Of a stretch of 10,156 nucleotides of DNA, positions 1 through 7,300 are shown one piece after another. The stretch is taken from NCBI GenBank assembly GCA_945861255.1, contig CAMAUG010000124.1:1-10156 (forward strand), read 5' to 3'. The translations under genes and the position numbers were made by a program. Below the pieces are notes generated by a model. The model had not been told where the DNA came from. It worked only from the letters and a program-made list of their open reading frames with translations, and searched no databases. The first letter of the stretch is position 1. Every line of letters begins with the position of its first letter. Source of the stretch: Candidatus Sulfopaludibacter sp. SbA3 (GTDB taxonomy: Bacteria; Acidobacteriota; Terriglobia; Bryobacterales; Bryobacteraceae).

Positions 1-51
1 TTCCAAAAATGCCCGGATCTGTTCCGCGCCCAACTTCCCGGTTTCCGACAT
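1..51 (-). CDS. N-terminal fragment of a gene cut by the window edge; integrase/transposase-like
   Basis: Reading leftwards from an ATG at 51-49, 17 codons are visible before the window ends: MSETGKLGAEQIRAFLE. The GKL-x-AEQI-x-AFLE pattern resembles, from memory, the start of a DDE-type integrase/transposase family common in Acidobacteria and Deltaproteobacteria, which opens with a GKLSAEQIQAFL-like segment. With so few residues the assignment is weak. A GGGAAG motif lies about 11 bases upstream of the ATG. A GTG at 63-61, four codons upstream and in frame, is an alternative start, and the frame is closed by a stop at 105-103. Direct repeats at 86-141 lie just upstream and would fit a mobile-element boundary. 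It could equally be an unrelated hypothetical protein. Confidence 0.4.
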   Translation of the reverse strand, partial: MSETGKLGAEQIRAFLE

Positions 52-85
52 GCTGATGATCACTTCCCAGCATCCCGCCTCCTCC

Positions 86-141
86 TTCAGGCCCGTCTTG
101 TGTTAGAAACAGGCTCCTCTTCAGGCCCGTCTTGTATTAGA
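86..141. repeat. Two 22-bp direct repeats, 34-bp period
   Basis: Positions 86-107 and 120-141 carry the same 22-base sequence with a single mismatch (g at 102, a at 136). The core reads ttcaggcccgtcttgt. CT-rich bases just before each copy also match loosely. The repeats sit between the leftward partial gene (start at 51) and L31, so they occupy the upstream regions of both. They could be the trace of a short duplication, a terminal part of a mobile element, or a regulatory site pair. The sequence shows only the duplication. Confidence 0.8.
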
Positions 142-214
142 TAAGAGTGCGCTTAGCGCAGTCCGGGGACCCTGTGCTAACATGAAAATTCCCAAGGAAA
201 GCACGAGTCTCCCA

Positions 215-460
215 ATGAAACCCGGAATTCACCCCGCCTACGAAGAAATCAATGTCATCTGCGCCTGCGGCCATAAGTTTCGCACCCGCTCGGCGCACAA
301 GGGCGATATTCGCGTGGAAATTTGCTCCAGTTGCCACCCCTTCTTCACCGGCCGCCAGAAGCTGATCGATACGGAAGGCCGTGTTGACCGCTTCCAAAAG
401 AAATACGCCAAGGCCGCCGCTCTGAACGCCGCGAAGAATAAGACGCAGCCGGTGGCGTAG
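215..460 (+). CDS. rpmE: 50S ribosomal protein L31 (zinc-binding, type A)
   Basis: A structural protein of the large ribosomal subunit, contacting 5S rRNA and the central protuberance and helping bridge the subunits. The 81-residue product contains the L31 signature IHP-x-YEEI near the N-terminus, then C16-x-C18 and C37-S-S-C40 followed by HPFFTG, ending in an RVDRF segment. These four cysteines are the zinc ligands of the C+ form, so this is the zinc-dependent version and not the zinc-free paralogue induced by zinc starvation. The ATG at 215 was chosen because it puts the cysteines at exactly the family positions 16, 18, 37 and 40. An in-frame ATG at 182 would add 11 residues not typical of L31. 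Ribosome binding is weak for either start; an AAGGAAAG lies at 194-201. The Lys/Ala-rich tail after the RVDRF motif is somewhat longer than usual. The gene converges on the TIR gene with only 10 bases between stop codons, and no terminator hairpin is visible there. Confidence 0.95.
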   Translation: MKPGIHPAYEEINVICACGHKFRTRSAHKGDIRVEICSSCHPFFTGRQKLIDTEGRVDRFQKKYAKAAALNAAKNKTQPVA

Positions 461-470
461 GCACTCTCCG

Positions 471-1049
471 TCACTCCAAAGACGCAGCTAATTCAACGAC
501 CGGACGGCCCCGCACCGCCTTTCGGATTGATCGCGCGATACGCCGCACACCCCTGTCCCAATCGGGGAAAAGATCCACGTACTGCACCTGTTCGCTCACG
601 CGCCGGGGCACCACGCATTCCTCCAGGCGCACCGGTATAAAATAGGCTTGCTCCAAAGGACGCCGCCGGGCGCACTCGAGCGCGTACCGCAGTTCGCCCT
701 GAAATTGTCCGCGCTTCCCTGTCGATCGCCGCGAAAAACACGCGACGAACGCATCGGACACTTCAATCGCCCGCTCAATCGCCCGTGGCCAGTTCTGCCC
801 CGGCAGTAGTTTGTCTCTGTCAAGCCAGGGGGAGCAGCCTCGCGCGCGCAACGCGGCGCACAACCGCCGTACCTGCGTGAGGTCTTCCACCGCGTACGCG
901 ACGAACACATGAGCGGTGGTTTCCGGCCGGAATGCATACCCCGGCGCCGCGCCCGCCCGGCGGCGGAAGATCCCCAGGCCCTCGATTTCGATCGAGTGTC
1001 CCGCCTCCAACGCGCGCTTCACGATTCCGGTGATCAGATCACTGGTCAC
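471..1049 (-). CDS. TIR-domain protein with an HU-like N-terminal segment
   Basis: The 192-residue product has two parts. Residues about 3-43 (SDLITGIVKRALEAG, then IEIEGLGIFRRR) resemble the dimerisation helix and first beta strands of HU/IHF proteins, where an EALKKG-x-x-V-x-L-x-GFGTF pattern is typical. The HU DNA-binding arm is absent or degenerate. Residues about 46-165 form a TIR domain: strand A HVFVAYAVED (47-56), PWLDRDKLLPGQNW (74-87), the IERAIEVSDAFVACFSRRS block (91-109), QGELRYALE (117-125) and FIPVRLEEC (137-145). E119 sits where TIR NADases carry their catalytic glutamate, so NAD+ cleavage is possible but not shown. Start is GTG at 1049-1047, overlapping the stop of the upstream HU-like gene as GTGA, which indicates translational coupling. 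No transmembrane segment or signal peptide is seen, so it should be cytoplasmic. TIR-domain assignment is firm; the HU-like reading of the N-terminus is inference, strengthened by the HU-like neighbour. Possible roles are immune signalling/NADase effector or a chromatin-linked regulator. Confidence 0.82.
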   Translation of the reverse strand: MTSDLITGIVKRALEAGHSIEIEGLGIFRRRAGAAPGYAFRPETTAHVFVAYAVEDLTQVRRLCAALRARGCSPWLDRDKLLPGQNWPRAIERAIEVSDAFVACFSRRSTGKRGQFQGELRYALECARRRPLEQAYFIPVRLEECVVPRRVSEQVQYVDLFPDWDRGVRRIARSIRKAVRGRPVVELAASLE

Positions 1050-1246
1050 GCGCCCTTGCCCCCCGGCTCGGATTCCGGCCGCCTGGGCAGGCGAACCAGG
1101 TTGCCGATTCCCGGTACTGCCGCCGTGCGCCCCTCGCGCAGTGACTTGAGTATGGCGTGCACAAGTTCATCCATTTTGTCGCGCGCTTCGGCGTGTGAAA
1201 TCTTGCCACGCCGAGCCACTGCCCGGGCGATTTCGTCGTGCTTCAT
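1046..1246 (-). CDS. Short HU-like DNA-binding protein (66 aa)
   Basis: The product matches the N-terminal part of HU/IHF family histone-like proteins. MKHDEIARAVARRGKISHAEA corresponds to helix 1 and the turn, MDELVHAILKSLREGR (25-40) to the long dimerisation helix, and TAAVPGIGNLVRL (41-53) to the first beta strands with the family PG(I/L)G motif. A full HU protein is about 90 residues. This one stops after a Pro/Arg/Gly-rich tail, so the DNA-intercalating arm with its conserved proline and the C-terminal helix are missing. It may dimerise, possibly with the HU-like part of the next gene, rather than bend DNA like HU. The ATG at 1246-1244 has an AAGGAAG ribosome-binding site (complement of 1252-1258) at good spacing. 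Longer in-frame starts would overlap the divergent small gene and lack this signal. The stop TGA overlaps the GTG start of the TIR gene by 4 bases, so the two are one operon. Confidence 0.7.
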   Translation of the reverse strand: MKHDEIARAVARRGKISHAEARDKMDELVHAILKSLREGRTAAVPGIGNLVRLPRRPESEPGGKGA

Positions 1247-1251
1247 GGTTT

Positions 1252-1258
1252 CTTCCTT
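1252..1258 (-). promoter_or_regulatory. Ribosome-binding site of the HU-like gene
   Basis: On the minus strand this reads AAGGAAG, five bases before the ATG at 1246-1244. It decides the 66-residue start over upstream in-frame codons. Confidence 0.6.
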
Positions 1259-1297
1259 GCAACTCCGATCAAATGCTACTCCCTGGGAGGGCGGGGT

Positions 1298-1423
1298 TTG
1301 GACCCGCGCAACCGTAAGCTCCTGAAGGAACTGGACATCCAAGCCGGTGCTGGAAGTGAATCGTCAATGAAGGGCAAGAAGGAAGCGACCAAGAAAGCAA
1401 GGAAGAAGGAAAAGAAGGATTAG
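1298..1423 (+). CDS. Small lysine-rich hypothetical protein (41 aa, TTG start)
   Basis: I do not recognise a family. The frame encodes 41 residues starting at TTG 1298: DPRNRKLLKELDIQAG, then a Gly/Ser-rich link, then an almost purely basic/charged tail (KGKKEATKKARKKEKKD). The TTG is preceded by a good ribosome-binding site, GGGAGG at 1285-1290, seven bases upstream, which is the main reason to believe the gene. An in-frame ATG at 1238 would overlap the start of the divergent HU-like gene and lacks a comparable signal; an ATG at 1367 would leave only the basic tail. It lies head to head with the HU-like/TIR operon, 51 bases from the HU-like start codon, so any promoters must overlap. The poly-lysine tail resembles the disordered basic tails of nucleic-acid-binding proteins, which would suit a neighbour of HU-like genes, but that is inference. 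It could also be non-coding. Confidence 0.42.
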   Translation: MDPRNRKLLKELDIQAGAGSESSMKGKKEATKKARKKEKKD

Positions 1424-1443
1424 TTTCGTTTTTCCCGCTTCAT

Positions 1444-1506
1444 GAGCACGAGCCGCGTTGGAGCCGCCAGCCACGAGGGAAGGCGGCTCCAACACGGCTC
1501 GTGCTC
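1444..1506. repeat. Long inverted repeat, 25-bp arms, one mismatch
   Basis: Arm 1444-1468 (gagcacgagccgcgttggag...) and arm 1482-1506 are reverse complements over 25 bases with one mismatch, separated by a 13-base loop. Transcribed, this gives a very stable hairpin just after the small lysine-rich gene and upstream of comEC. There is no T-tract on either side, so it is not a classical intrinsic terminator. The size and symmetry fit a REP/MITE-like extragenic palindrome that may recur elsewhere in the genome. A mRNA-stabilising 3' structure is the alternative. Confidence 0.85.
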
Positions 1507-1625
1507 TGTGGAGTTCGGATCAGGCGGCTTTAGCTGAGAATTTTGGGTGCCCGCGGCAACTAAGCTTCTAGCACGTGCGGTCGCCGCGGCCAGGGCATGG
1601 CCGGCCGGCCTTCGTGCAAGAAGCA

Positions 1626-4271
1626 ATGCGCGAACCACTTCTCCTCCCGCTCGCCGCTATCGCCTGCGGAATTCTGCTTGGCCGCGCGCTGGATTTCTCC
1701 GTGGTCGACGCCGCCTGGCCCACCGCGGCCTTCGCTCTGCTGGCATGCGCGGCGCAGATCGGCCGGAGCCAGGAGATCGCCCGGTTGGGCGCCATGCTGG
1801 CGCTGCTGTTCGCCGGCGTGTTCACCGAGGCGTGGCACCGGCCAGGGCCGCCGCCTGAAATCGACGCAGGCCCCGGCGAAACTCTGGTGCTGGAGGGGTG
1901 CGTGGTGGAGCCTTCGGTCTTCTCCACCGACCGCGAACAGTTCACGCTGGAATTGGAACCGCGGACCAGGGCGCGCGTCACATTGCCGCTCGACATGGAA
2001 GCCGGCGCCGCGGCCCCCCGCCTGCATTACGGCCAGCGCGTGGAGATCGATGCACGCATCCGCCGCCCCCGCAATTTCCGGAACCCAGGCGCGTTCGACT
2101 ACGAACGGTACTTGGCGCGCCGGCACATCTATTGGACGGCTTCAATGCGAGGGGGGACCGTCGCGCGCGTCCTTCCGGGACGCTGCGGATCGCGCGCCTG
2201 GGCGACTCTGTTTGGGCTGCGCGAAGCCGCGCTGGACCGCCTGGAAACACTCTATCCAGACGATGGTAACGGCGCGTCCAAGACTCAAGCGATGACCCTC
2301 GCGATGACCCTCGCGATGATGCGGGCGATCCTGCTGGGCGAAAATTCCAAGCTCGAAAAAGTCTGGACTGAAAATTTCCGCCGCACCGGCACCATCCATG
2401 CGTTGGTGATCTCCGGCGCTCACGTGGCCGTGCTGGCGGGCGTACTGCTGTTTTTTCTCCAATTCTGCACTGTGCGGGAGATCCCGGCGCTGGCAGCGGC
2501 GGCGGCAGGCGCGTGGCTCTACGCACTGGTCACCGGTTTCTCGCCTCCCGTGGCCCGGGCCGCCGCGGGGTTTACCTTGTACCTGGTGGCCCGGTTCTTC
2601 TTCCGCAGGGCCCGCGTGCTGAATGTGCTGGCGGCGATCGCCATCCTATTTTTGCTGGTGGACCCGGGGGAGTTGTTCGACCCAAGCTTCCAGCTTTCGT
2701 TCCTGGCCGCTGGGGCTTTGGGGGCCCTGGGCACGCCTCTGATCGAAGCCCGCCTGGGTCCACTGGCACGCGGCCTGCGCGATGCGGCGGCCACCGGCGC
2801 GGACCCCCATCTGGAACCGCGCGTGGCGCAACTGCGCGTAGAAGTGCGTCTTGCCGCAGAGGCGATTCAACTGTGGACCGGGCTTCCGGCGCGGTGGCTG
2901 ACCGCGGCGGCGGCCCTCCTGCTACGCGCCGCTTTCTATGCAGGCGAGCTGTTCGTGCTTTCGGCGGTGATGCAAATCGGCCTGGCTTTGCCGATGGTTC
3001 AGTACTTCCATAGGGTCTCCTTTACCGGATTGACAGCCAATCTGGTGATTGTCCCGTTGCTCGAAACAGCAGTGCCGGTGGGGTTTGCCGCCATCTTCAC
3101 GGGTTGGCGCTGGTTGGCCCAGGTTGCCGGATGGTTGCTGAAAATCGCGGCGCGAACCGCCGAGTGGCACGCGGCGTGGGAGCCGTCCACGCGCGTCGCC
3201 GATCCACCTGTTTGGCTCGCGCTCGGCGTGGTGGCCTCGCTCATTGCCCTGGGCGCCGCCCTGCGCCACCGGCGCCGCCGCGGCCTGGCGTCCGGCCTCG
3301 TGGCGACGCTGTTCGGTCTGCTGCTGTGGCATCCATGGGAGTGGCAGCGAACGCCCGGCACGCTGGAAATGACCGTCATCGATGTCGGCCAGGGCGATAG
3401 CATCCTGATGGTGTTTCCTGGTGGTGGCACTATGCTCGTCGACGGCGGCGGCATCTTGCGCTACGGCCGCCGCACGGTAACTCCGCGTCTGGATACCGGC
3501 GAAGACGTAGTCTCTCCGTATCTGTGGAGCCGCGGCATCCGGCGGATCGACATCCTGGTGGCGACGCACGCGCACGCCGATCACTCCGGCGGCATCCCCG
3601 CGCTGCTGGCCAACTTCCGGCCGACGGAGCTGTGGCTGGGGGCCAATCCTTCCGCCGCCCTGCTGGAGCAGGCCGCACGGCTGGGAGTTCGCGTGGTAGC
3701 CATGCGCGCGCCCGGCCGGCGCGAGTTCTCGGGCGCTCGGATTGAAGTGCTCTCGCCGCCCCGTGATTTTCTTGCCGCGCGTGGCAATCCCGCGCCGGGC
3801 GGCGCAGTGTCAGGCGGCGGTAATGCGACTGGCGGCCATGCGCCCGGCAACAACGATTCCCTCGTCCTTCGCGTGGCGTTCGGCCAGCGATCCTTCCTGC
3901 TGACCGGCGACATGGAGCGTGCGATCGAACTGCGCTTGCTGCGGGAGAGCGCGGAGGTGGCCGCCGATGTACTCAAGGTGGGGCATCACGGCTCGCGCAC
4001 CTCAACGACGCGGGAATTCCTGGAGGCCGTTTCACCATCGGTGGCGGTGATTTCGGCTGGATTTCAGAATTCGTTTGGGCACCCTCACGCGGACGTCCTG
4101 GATCGATTGGCCGCCCGCGGCGTCACGTTGCTCCGCACCGATACAGGAGGCCTGGCTACCGTGCGCACCGATGGCCGCAAGCTGTGGCTGGACACCATGT
4201 TGTGGAATCCACGTGGTTTGGCGGCAAGTGCGGGAATTCAGTGGGCCCAGGACAGGGCCGCCGCTCCTTGA
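1626..4271 (+). CDS. comEC: ComEC/Rec2-family DNA uptake channel with C-terminal metallo-beta-lactamase domain
   Basis: Inner-membrane protein that moves single-stranded DNA into the cytoplasm during natural transformation. The 881-residue product has the full family order: an N-terminal membrane/OB-like region (about 1-200, DUF4131 type, with the RRPRNFRNPGAFDYERYL signature), the competence membrane domain (about 235-510) with the ISGAHV motif near residue 262 and DPSFQLSFLAAG, and a metallo-beta-lactamase domain (about 580-850). Visible metal/catalytic motifs are DVGQGDS (586-592), THAHADH (H648, H650, D652, H653), LLTGD (D762), GHHGS (786-790) and GHPH (818-821). All key residues are present, so the nuclease-like domain looks intact. 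ATG 1626 is preferred: it begins directly with a hydrophobic segment, although the ribosome-binding site (AAGAAG, 1618-1623) is weak. A GTG at 1575 would add 17 non-hydrophobic residues. A short in-frame tandem repeat lies at 2289-2319 and a Gly-rich loop near residues 725-740. Other competence genes are not in the window, as is usual. Confidence 0.95.
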   Translation: MREPLLLPLAAIACGILLGRALDFSVVDAAWPTAAFALLACAAQIGRSQEIARLGAMLALLFAGVFTEAWHRPGPPPEIDAGPGETLVLEGCVVEPSVFSTDREQFTLELEPRTRARVTLPLDMEAGAAAPRLHYGQRVEIDARIRRPRNFRNPGAFDYERYLARRHIYWTASMRGGTVARVLPGRCGSRAWATLFGLREAALDRLETLYPDDGNGASKTQAMTLAMTLAMMRAILLGENSKLEKVWTENFRRTGTIHALVISGAHVAVLAGVLLFFLQFCTVREIPALAAAAAGAWLYALVTGFSPPVARAAAGFTLYLVARFFFRRARVLNVLAAIAILFLLVDPGELFDPSFQLSFLAAGALGALGTPLIEARLGPLARGLRDAAATGADPHLEPRVAQLRVEVRLAAEAIQLWTGLPARWLTAAAALLLRAAFYAGELFVLSAVMQIGLALPMVQYFHRVSFTGLTANLVIVPLLETAVPVGFAAIFTGWRWLAQVAGWLLKIAARTAEWHAAWEPSTRVADPPVWLALGVVASLIALGAALRHRRRRGLASGLVATLFGLLLWHPWEWQRTPGTLEMTVIDVGQGDSILMVFPGGGTMLVDGGGILRYGRRTVTPRLDTGEDVVSPYLWSRGIRRIDILVATHAHADHSGGIPALLANFRPTELWLGANPSAALLEQAARLGVRVVAMRAPGRREFSGARIEVLSPPRDFLAARGNPAPGGAVSGGGNATGGHAPGNNDSLVLRVAFGQRSFLLTGDMERAIELRLLRESAEVAADVLKVGHHGSRTSTTREFLEAVSPSVAVISAGFQNSFGHPHADVLDRLAARGVTLLRTDTGGLATVRTDGRKLWLDTMLWNPRGLAASAGIQWAQDRAAAP
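2289..2319 (+). repeat. 12-bp tandem repeat inside comEC (2.6 copies)
   Basis: The unit gcgatgaccctc occurs at 2289-2300 and 2301-2312, followed by gcgatga (2313-2319). In frame it encodes A-M-T-L-A-M-T-L-A-M-M just before the conserved RAILLGE segment. Since 12 is a multiple of 3, gain or loss of a unit would change length by four residues without a frameshift. Confidence 0.85.
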
Positions 4272-4300
4272 GGAACTGAAACGAGCTCTACTTCCGCCCA

Positions 4301-4330
4301 GCGCCGGCCCACCAGCCGCGCGTATTTTTT
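4301..4330 (+). terminator. Candidate intrinsic terminator after comEC
   Basis: A GC stem, GCGC(c)GGC at 4301-4308 with GCCGCGC at 4315-4321 (one bulged C, loop CCACCA), is followed by GTA and six T residues (4325-4330). It lies 30 bases beyond the comEC stop and upstream of the receptor gene, so the two are likely transcribed separately. Confidence 0.55.
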
Positions 4331-4391
4331 CGCCGAAGATTCACCCAATTGTCACGGTTTCGTAATGGCTCGATTGTTATCGTGATAGGCG

Positions 4392-7300
4392 ATGAAACAA
4401 TTTTTTCTCTTCCTATTGCTTGGCCTCTGCGCATTTGCGCAGGACCAAGGGCGTATTGTCGGCACCGTCACGGATTCCACTGGCGCGGTGATCTCCAAAG
4501 CGTCGATCACCGTGACGAATGAAAAGACCGGTGCGGCGCGCGAAGCTATAGCCGACGGCCGGGGATACTACATCGTCACGAATTTGGCGCCTTCTGCGTA
4601 CAAGGTGGTGGGCAGCGGAATGGGTCTGGGGCCGACGGAGTTCACCAATCTGAACCTCGCCGTGGGCCAGGAACGAACCCTGAACATCACACTGAATCCC
4701 GCCAGCGTGGTGACCGAAATCACAGTGTCCGGCGGTGAGCTTACGCAAGTGGACACCAGTTCGGCCTCCATGGGCGCGAACATCAATTCGCGCGAAGTGG
4801 CCACGCTGCCGCTCAATGGGCGCCAGCTTTCGCAGCTTTACCTGCTGACACCGGGCGCGCAGACGGCCGGCGGAGGGTCGTTCGACAACATCCGGTTCAG
4901 CGGGAGAGCGAACCAGCAAAACGCGGTTCGCTTCGACGGCGTGGAGGGCAGTTCGATTATCGACGCTTCTCCGGGCAATTTGAACGGCGAAAGCTCCACC
5001 GGCTTCCGCCTGCAAGCGAGCCTGGAAACGGTCGCTGAATTTCGTGTGGAGTCCAGCAACTATCCGGCCGAATTCGGCACGGGATCGTCGGGGCAGATCA
5101 GCATTGTCACCAAGTCCGGCGGCAACGCATTTCACGGCGGTTTGTTCGAATACATCCGCAATGACGTGCTGGATGCACGCAACTTCTTCGACGGCGCCAA
5201 GAAGTCCGCGTTGCGGCTGAACCAGTTTGGAGGCTCCGTGGGCGGAGCCATCAAGAAAGACAAGCTGTTTTTCTTTTCCGCCTTTGAATCGCTGCGGCAA
5301 CGTGCGTCGGTCAACTATATCGCCACCGTGCCCAGCGCGGCGGCGCGGGCCCGCGCCGTACCTTCGATTCAGCCGCTTCTGGCGGGGTACCCGAACGGCG
5401 CGCCCACCAGTAATCCCGATCTGGAGTTGGCGCGGTTCGCCGGGGCCGATTCACTGGACGAATATTTCGGCAGCATGCGCCTGGATTATCACGTAAACGA
5501 CCGGCTGACCATGTACTTGCGCTACAACCGCGACCAGGGTTATCTGGTTCACCCCCTGGACGTCACCGGCAGCTCTTCGCTGGTGACCGCGGTGCCGCAG
5601 AACGCGGTGTTGGGAATCCAGCAGATCCTTTCTCCGACCGTGATCAATGAAACCAAGATCGGCATCAACGGATCGAAGACCCGTGTGTCCGGTTACACGC
5701 CCAATATTCCAGGGGTGGATATTTCGGCGTTCTCGGTGAGTTTTACCGGCACGGTGGCGATCCCCGGCGTAGGCGGCCAAGGCGCCAGCGCGGGCGCGTC
5801 GCAGTTGGGAAACCTGGTTCGCAGCAACAGCACGCAAAACGGACGCGGCCAGCCGTACACCAATTACACGATGTCCTTCATCGATAACCTTACCGTCATC
5901 AAAGGCACGCACTCGTTCAAATTCGGCGGCGAACTCAGGCCCGTGCGGATCTACACGGACCGGCTGGGCGGCACCACTTACACGTACCAGAATATTGCCG
6001 GGCTGCTTGCCAATACGCCCACCCAGGTGCTGGTTCTGGGCGACACGAGTGCGCCCGATCCGTTCAACAATGGAGCCACCGGAGAGCGCTTCGTCAAGCA
6101 ATGGTACCTGGTGGGCTACGGACAGGACGAGTGGAAGATCCGGCCAAACCTTACGATGAGCTACGGCCTGCGCTACGAATACTATTCGCCGCTGCGCGAA
6201 GACCGCAACCTGTTTGTACTGTTCAACGCCGACGAGGGGCGGCTGATGCCGAACACCACTCCCTGGTATCAGGCGAACAAGAAGAACTTCGCTCCACGCC
6301 TGGCTTTCACGTGGGCGCCGGCGGCGCTGAAGAACAAGACGGTCTTCCGTATCGGTTCGGGCTTCTACTACGGACCTGGACAGACCGAAGATCTGATTCA
6401 GCCGATCGATTCCGACCGCGCCAGCCGTGTGTTGACGGGTAGCGCCGCAATCTACCCTGTCGTCGCATCGCAGGTGCTGGCGGGTTTTAACGTGAACGCC
6501 CTGTCTGGTTTTCAACCGCGCGCTTATGCACCTGGCTATAACGTGCCGGAGCGGATTCTTTCCTACACCGCGTCGGTGCAACAGCAACTTCCCAGCAACA
6601 CGGTTCTGACGGTTGCCTACGTGGGCAGCCAGGGACGTAATTTATTCCTGCGCTCCTGGACAAACCGGATCATCGGAATCAATCCGGCCACGGGCACGCC
6701 GCAATTGCAGTTCGGGAGCCAGTTCGCGCAAATCGACTATAAGACCAGCGGCGGCACCGACAACTACAACTCGCTGCAAACCAGCGTCAATCGCAGGTTC
6801 GCGCAGGGGCTGACGGCAGGCATGCAGTGGACGTGGGGCCGCAGCATCGGAAACACGGGCGGTTCCAACGAGGCGCAGACCACGCAAAATCCTCTCAATT
6901 TCGGGCAGGACCGCGGGAACAACGCCTTCGACGTGCGCCACAGCATGAACATGTCTGTTCTGTATGCCTTGCCGGTAAAGTTGAAGAACAAGCTGGTGAA
7001 TAATGCCCTGGGTGGCTGGGAGATCGGCGGAATCTTGAACGCCCGCACTGGGCTGCCCGTGGATCTCACCATGTCGCGTCCCGATGTCGCCTGGCAGAAT
7101 CCCGCTACCGGAGCCTTCACGGCCGCGAATCCGGGTGGCGGCATAGCGGTGATCAACAATCCGGGCGGCGGAGCGTTCCGGAACAATCGCCGGCCTAGCG
7201 TTATCGCGGGCGTGAATCCGTATATGCAGGGCGCCGACAAACGCCTTTTCCTGAACCCGGCCGCGTTTTCGATTCCGCAGCCGGGCCAGTTCGGCAACCT

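Noticed and set aside
148..160. TGCGC-TTA-GCGCA inverted repeat upstream of L31
   Set aside because: Only 5-bp arms, readily expected by chance in GC-rich sequence.
182..214. Longer L31 start at ATG 182
   Set aside because: It would shift the zinc cysteines 11 residues from their conserved positions; ATG 215 fits the family exactly.
471..1423. A defence island around the TIR gene
   Set aside because: Flanking genes (L31, ComEC) are housekeeping and no other recognised defence gene is present; only the small unit itself is proposed.
1560..3678. Minus-strand open frames opposite comEC
   Set aside because: The plus strand carries all ComEC motifs; the opposite frames are Arg/Pro/Ala-rich with no family features.
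4349..4380. Possible promoter TTGTCA (4349-4354) before the receptor gene
   Set aside because: The best -10 candidates (GATTGT at 17 bases, TGTTAT at 20 bases) match the consensus poorly, so it is not annotated.
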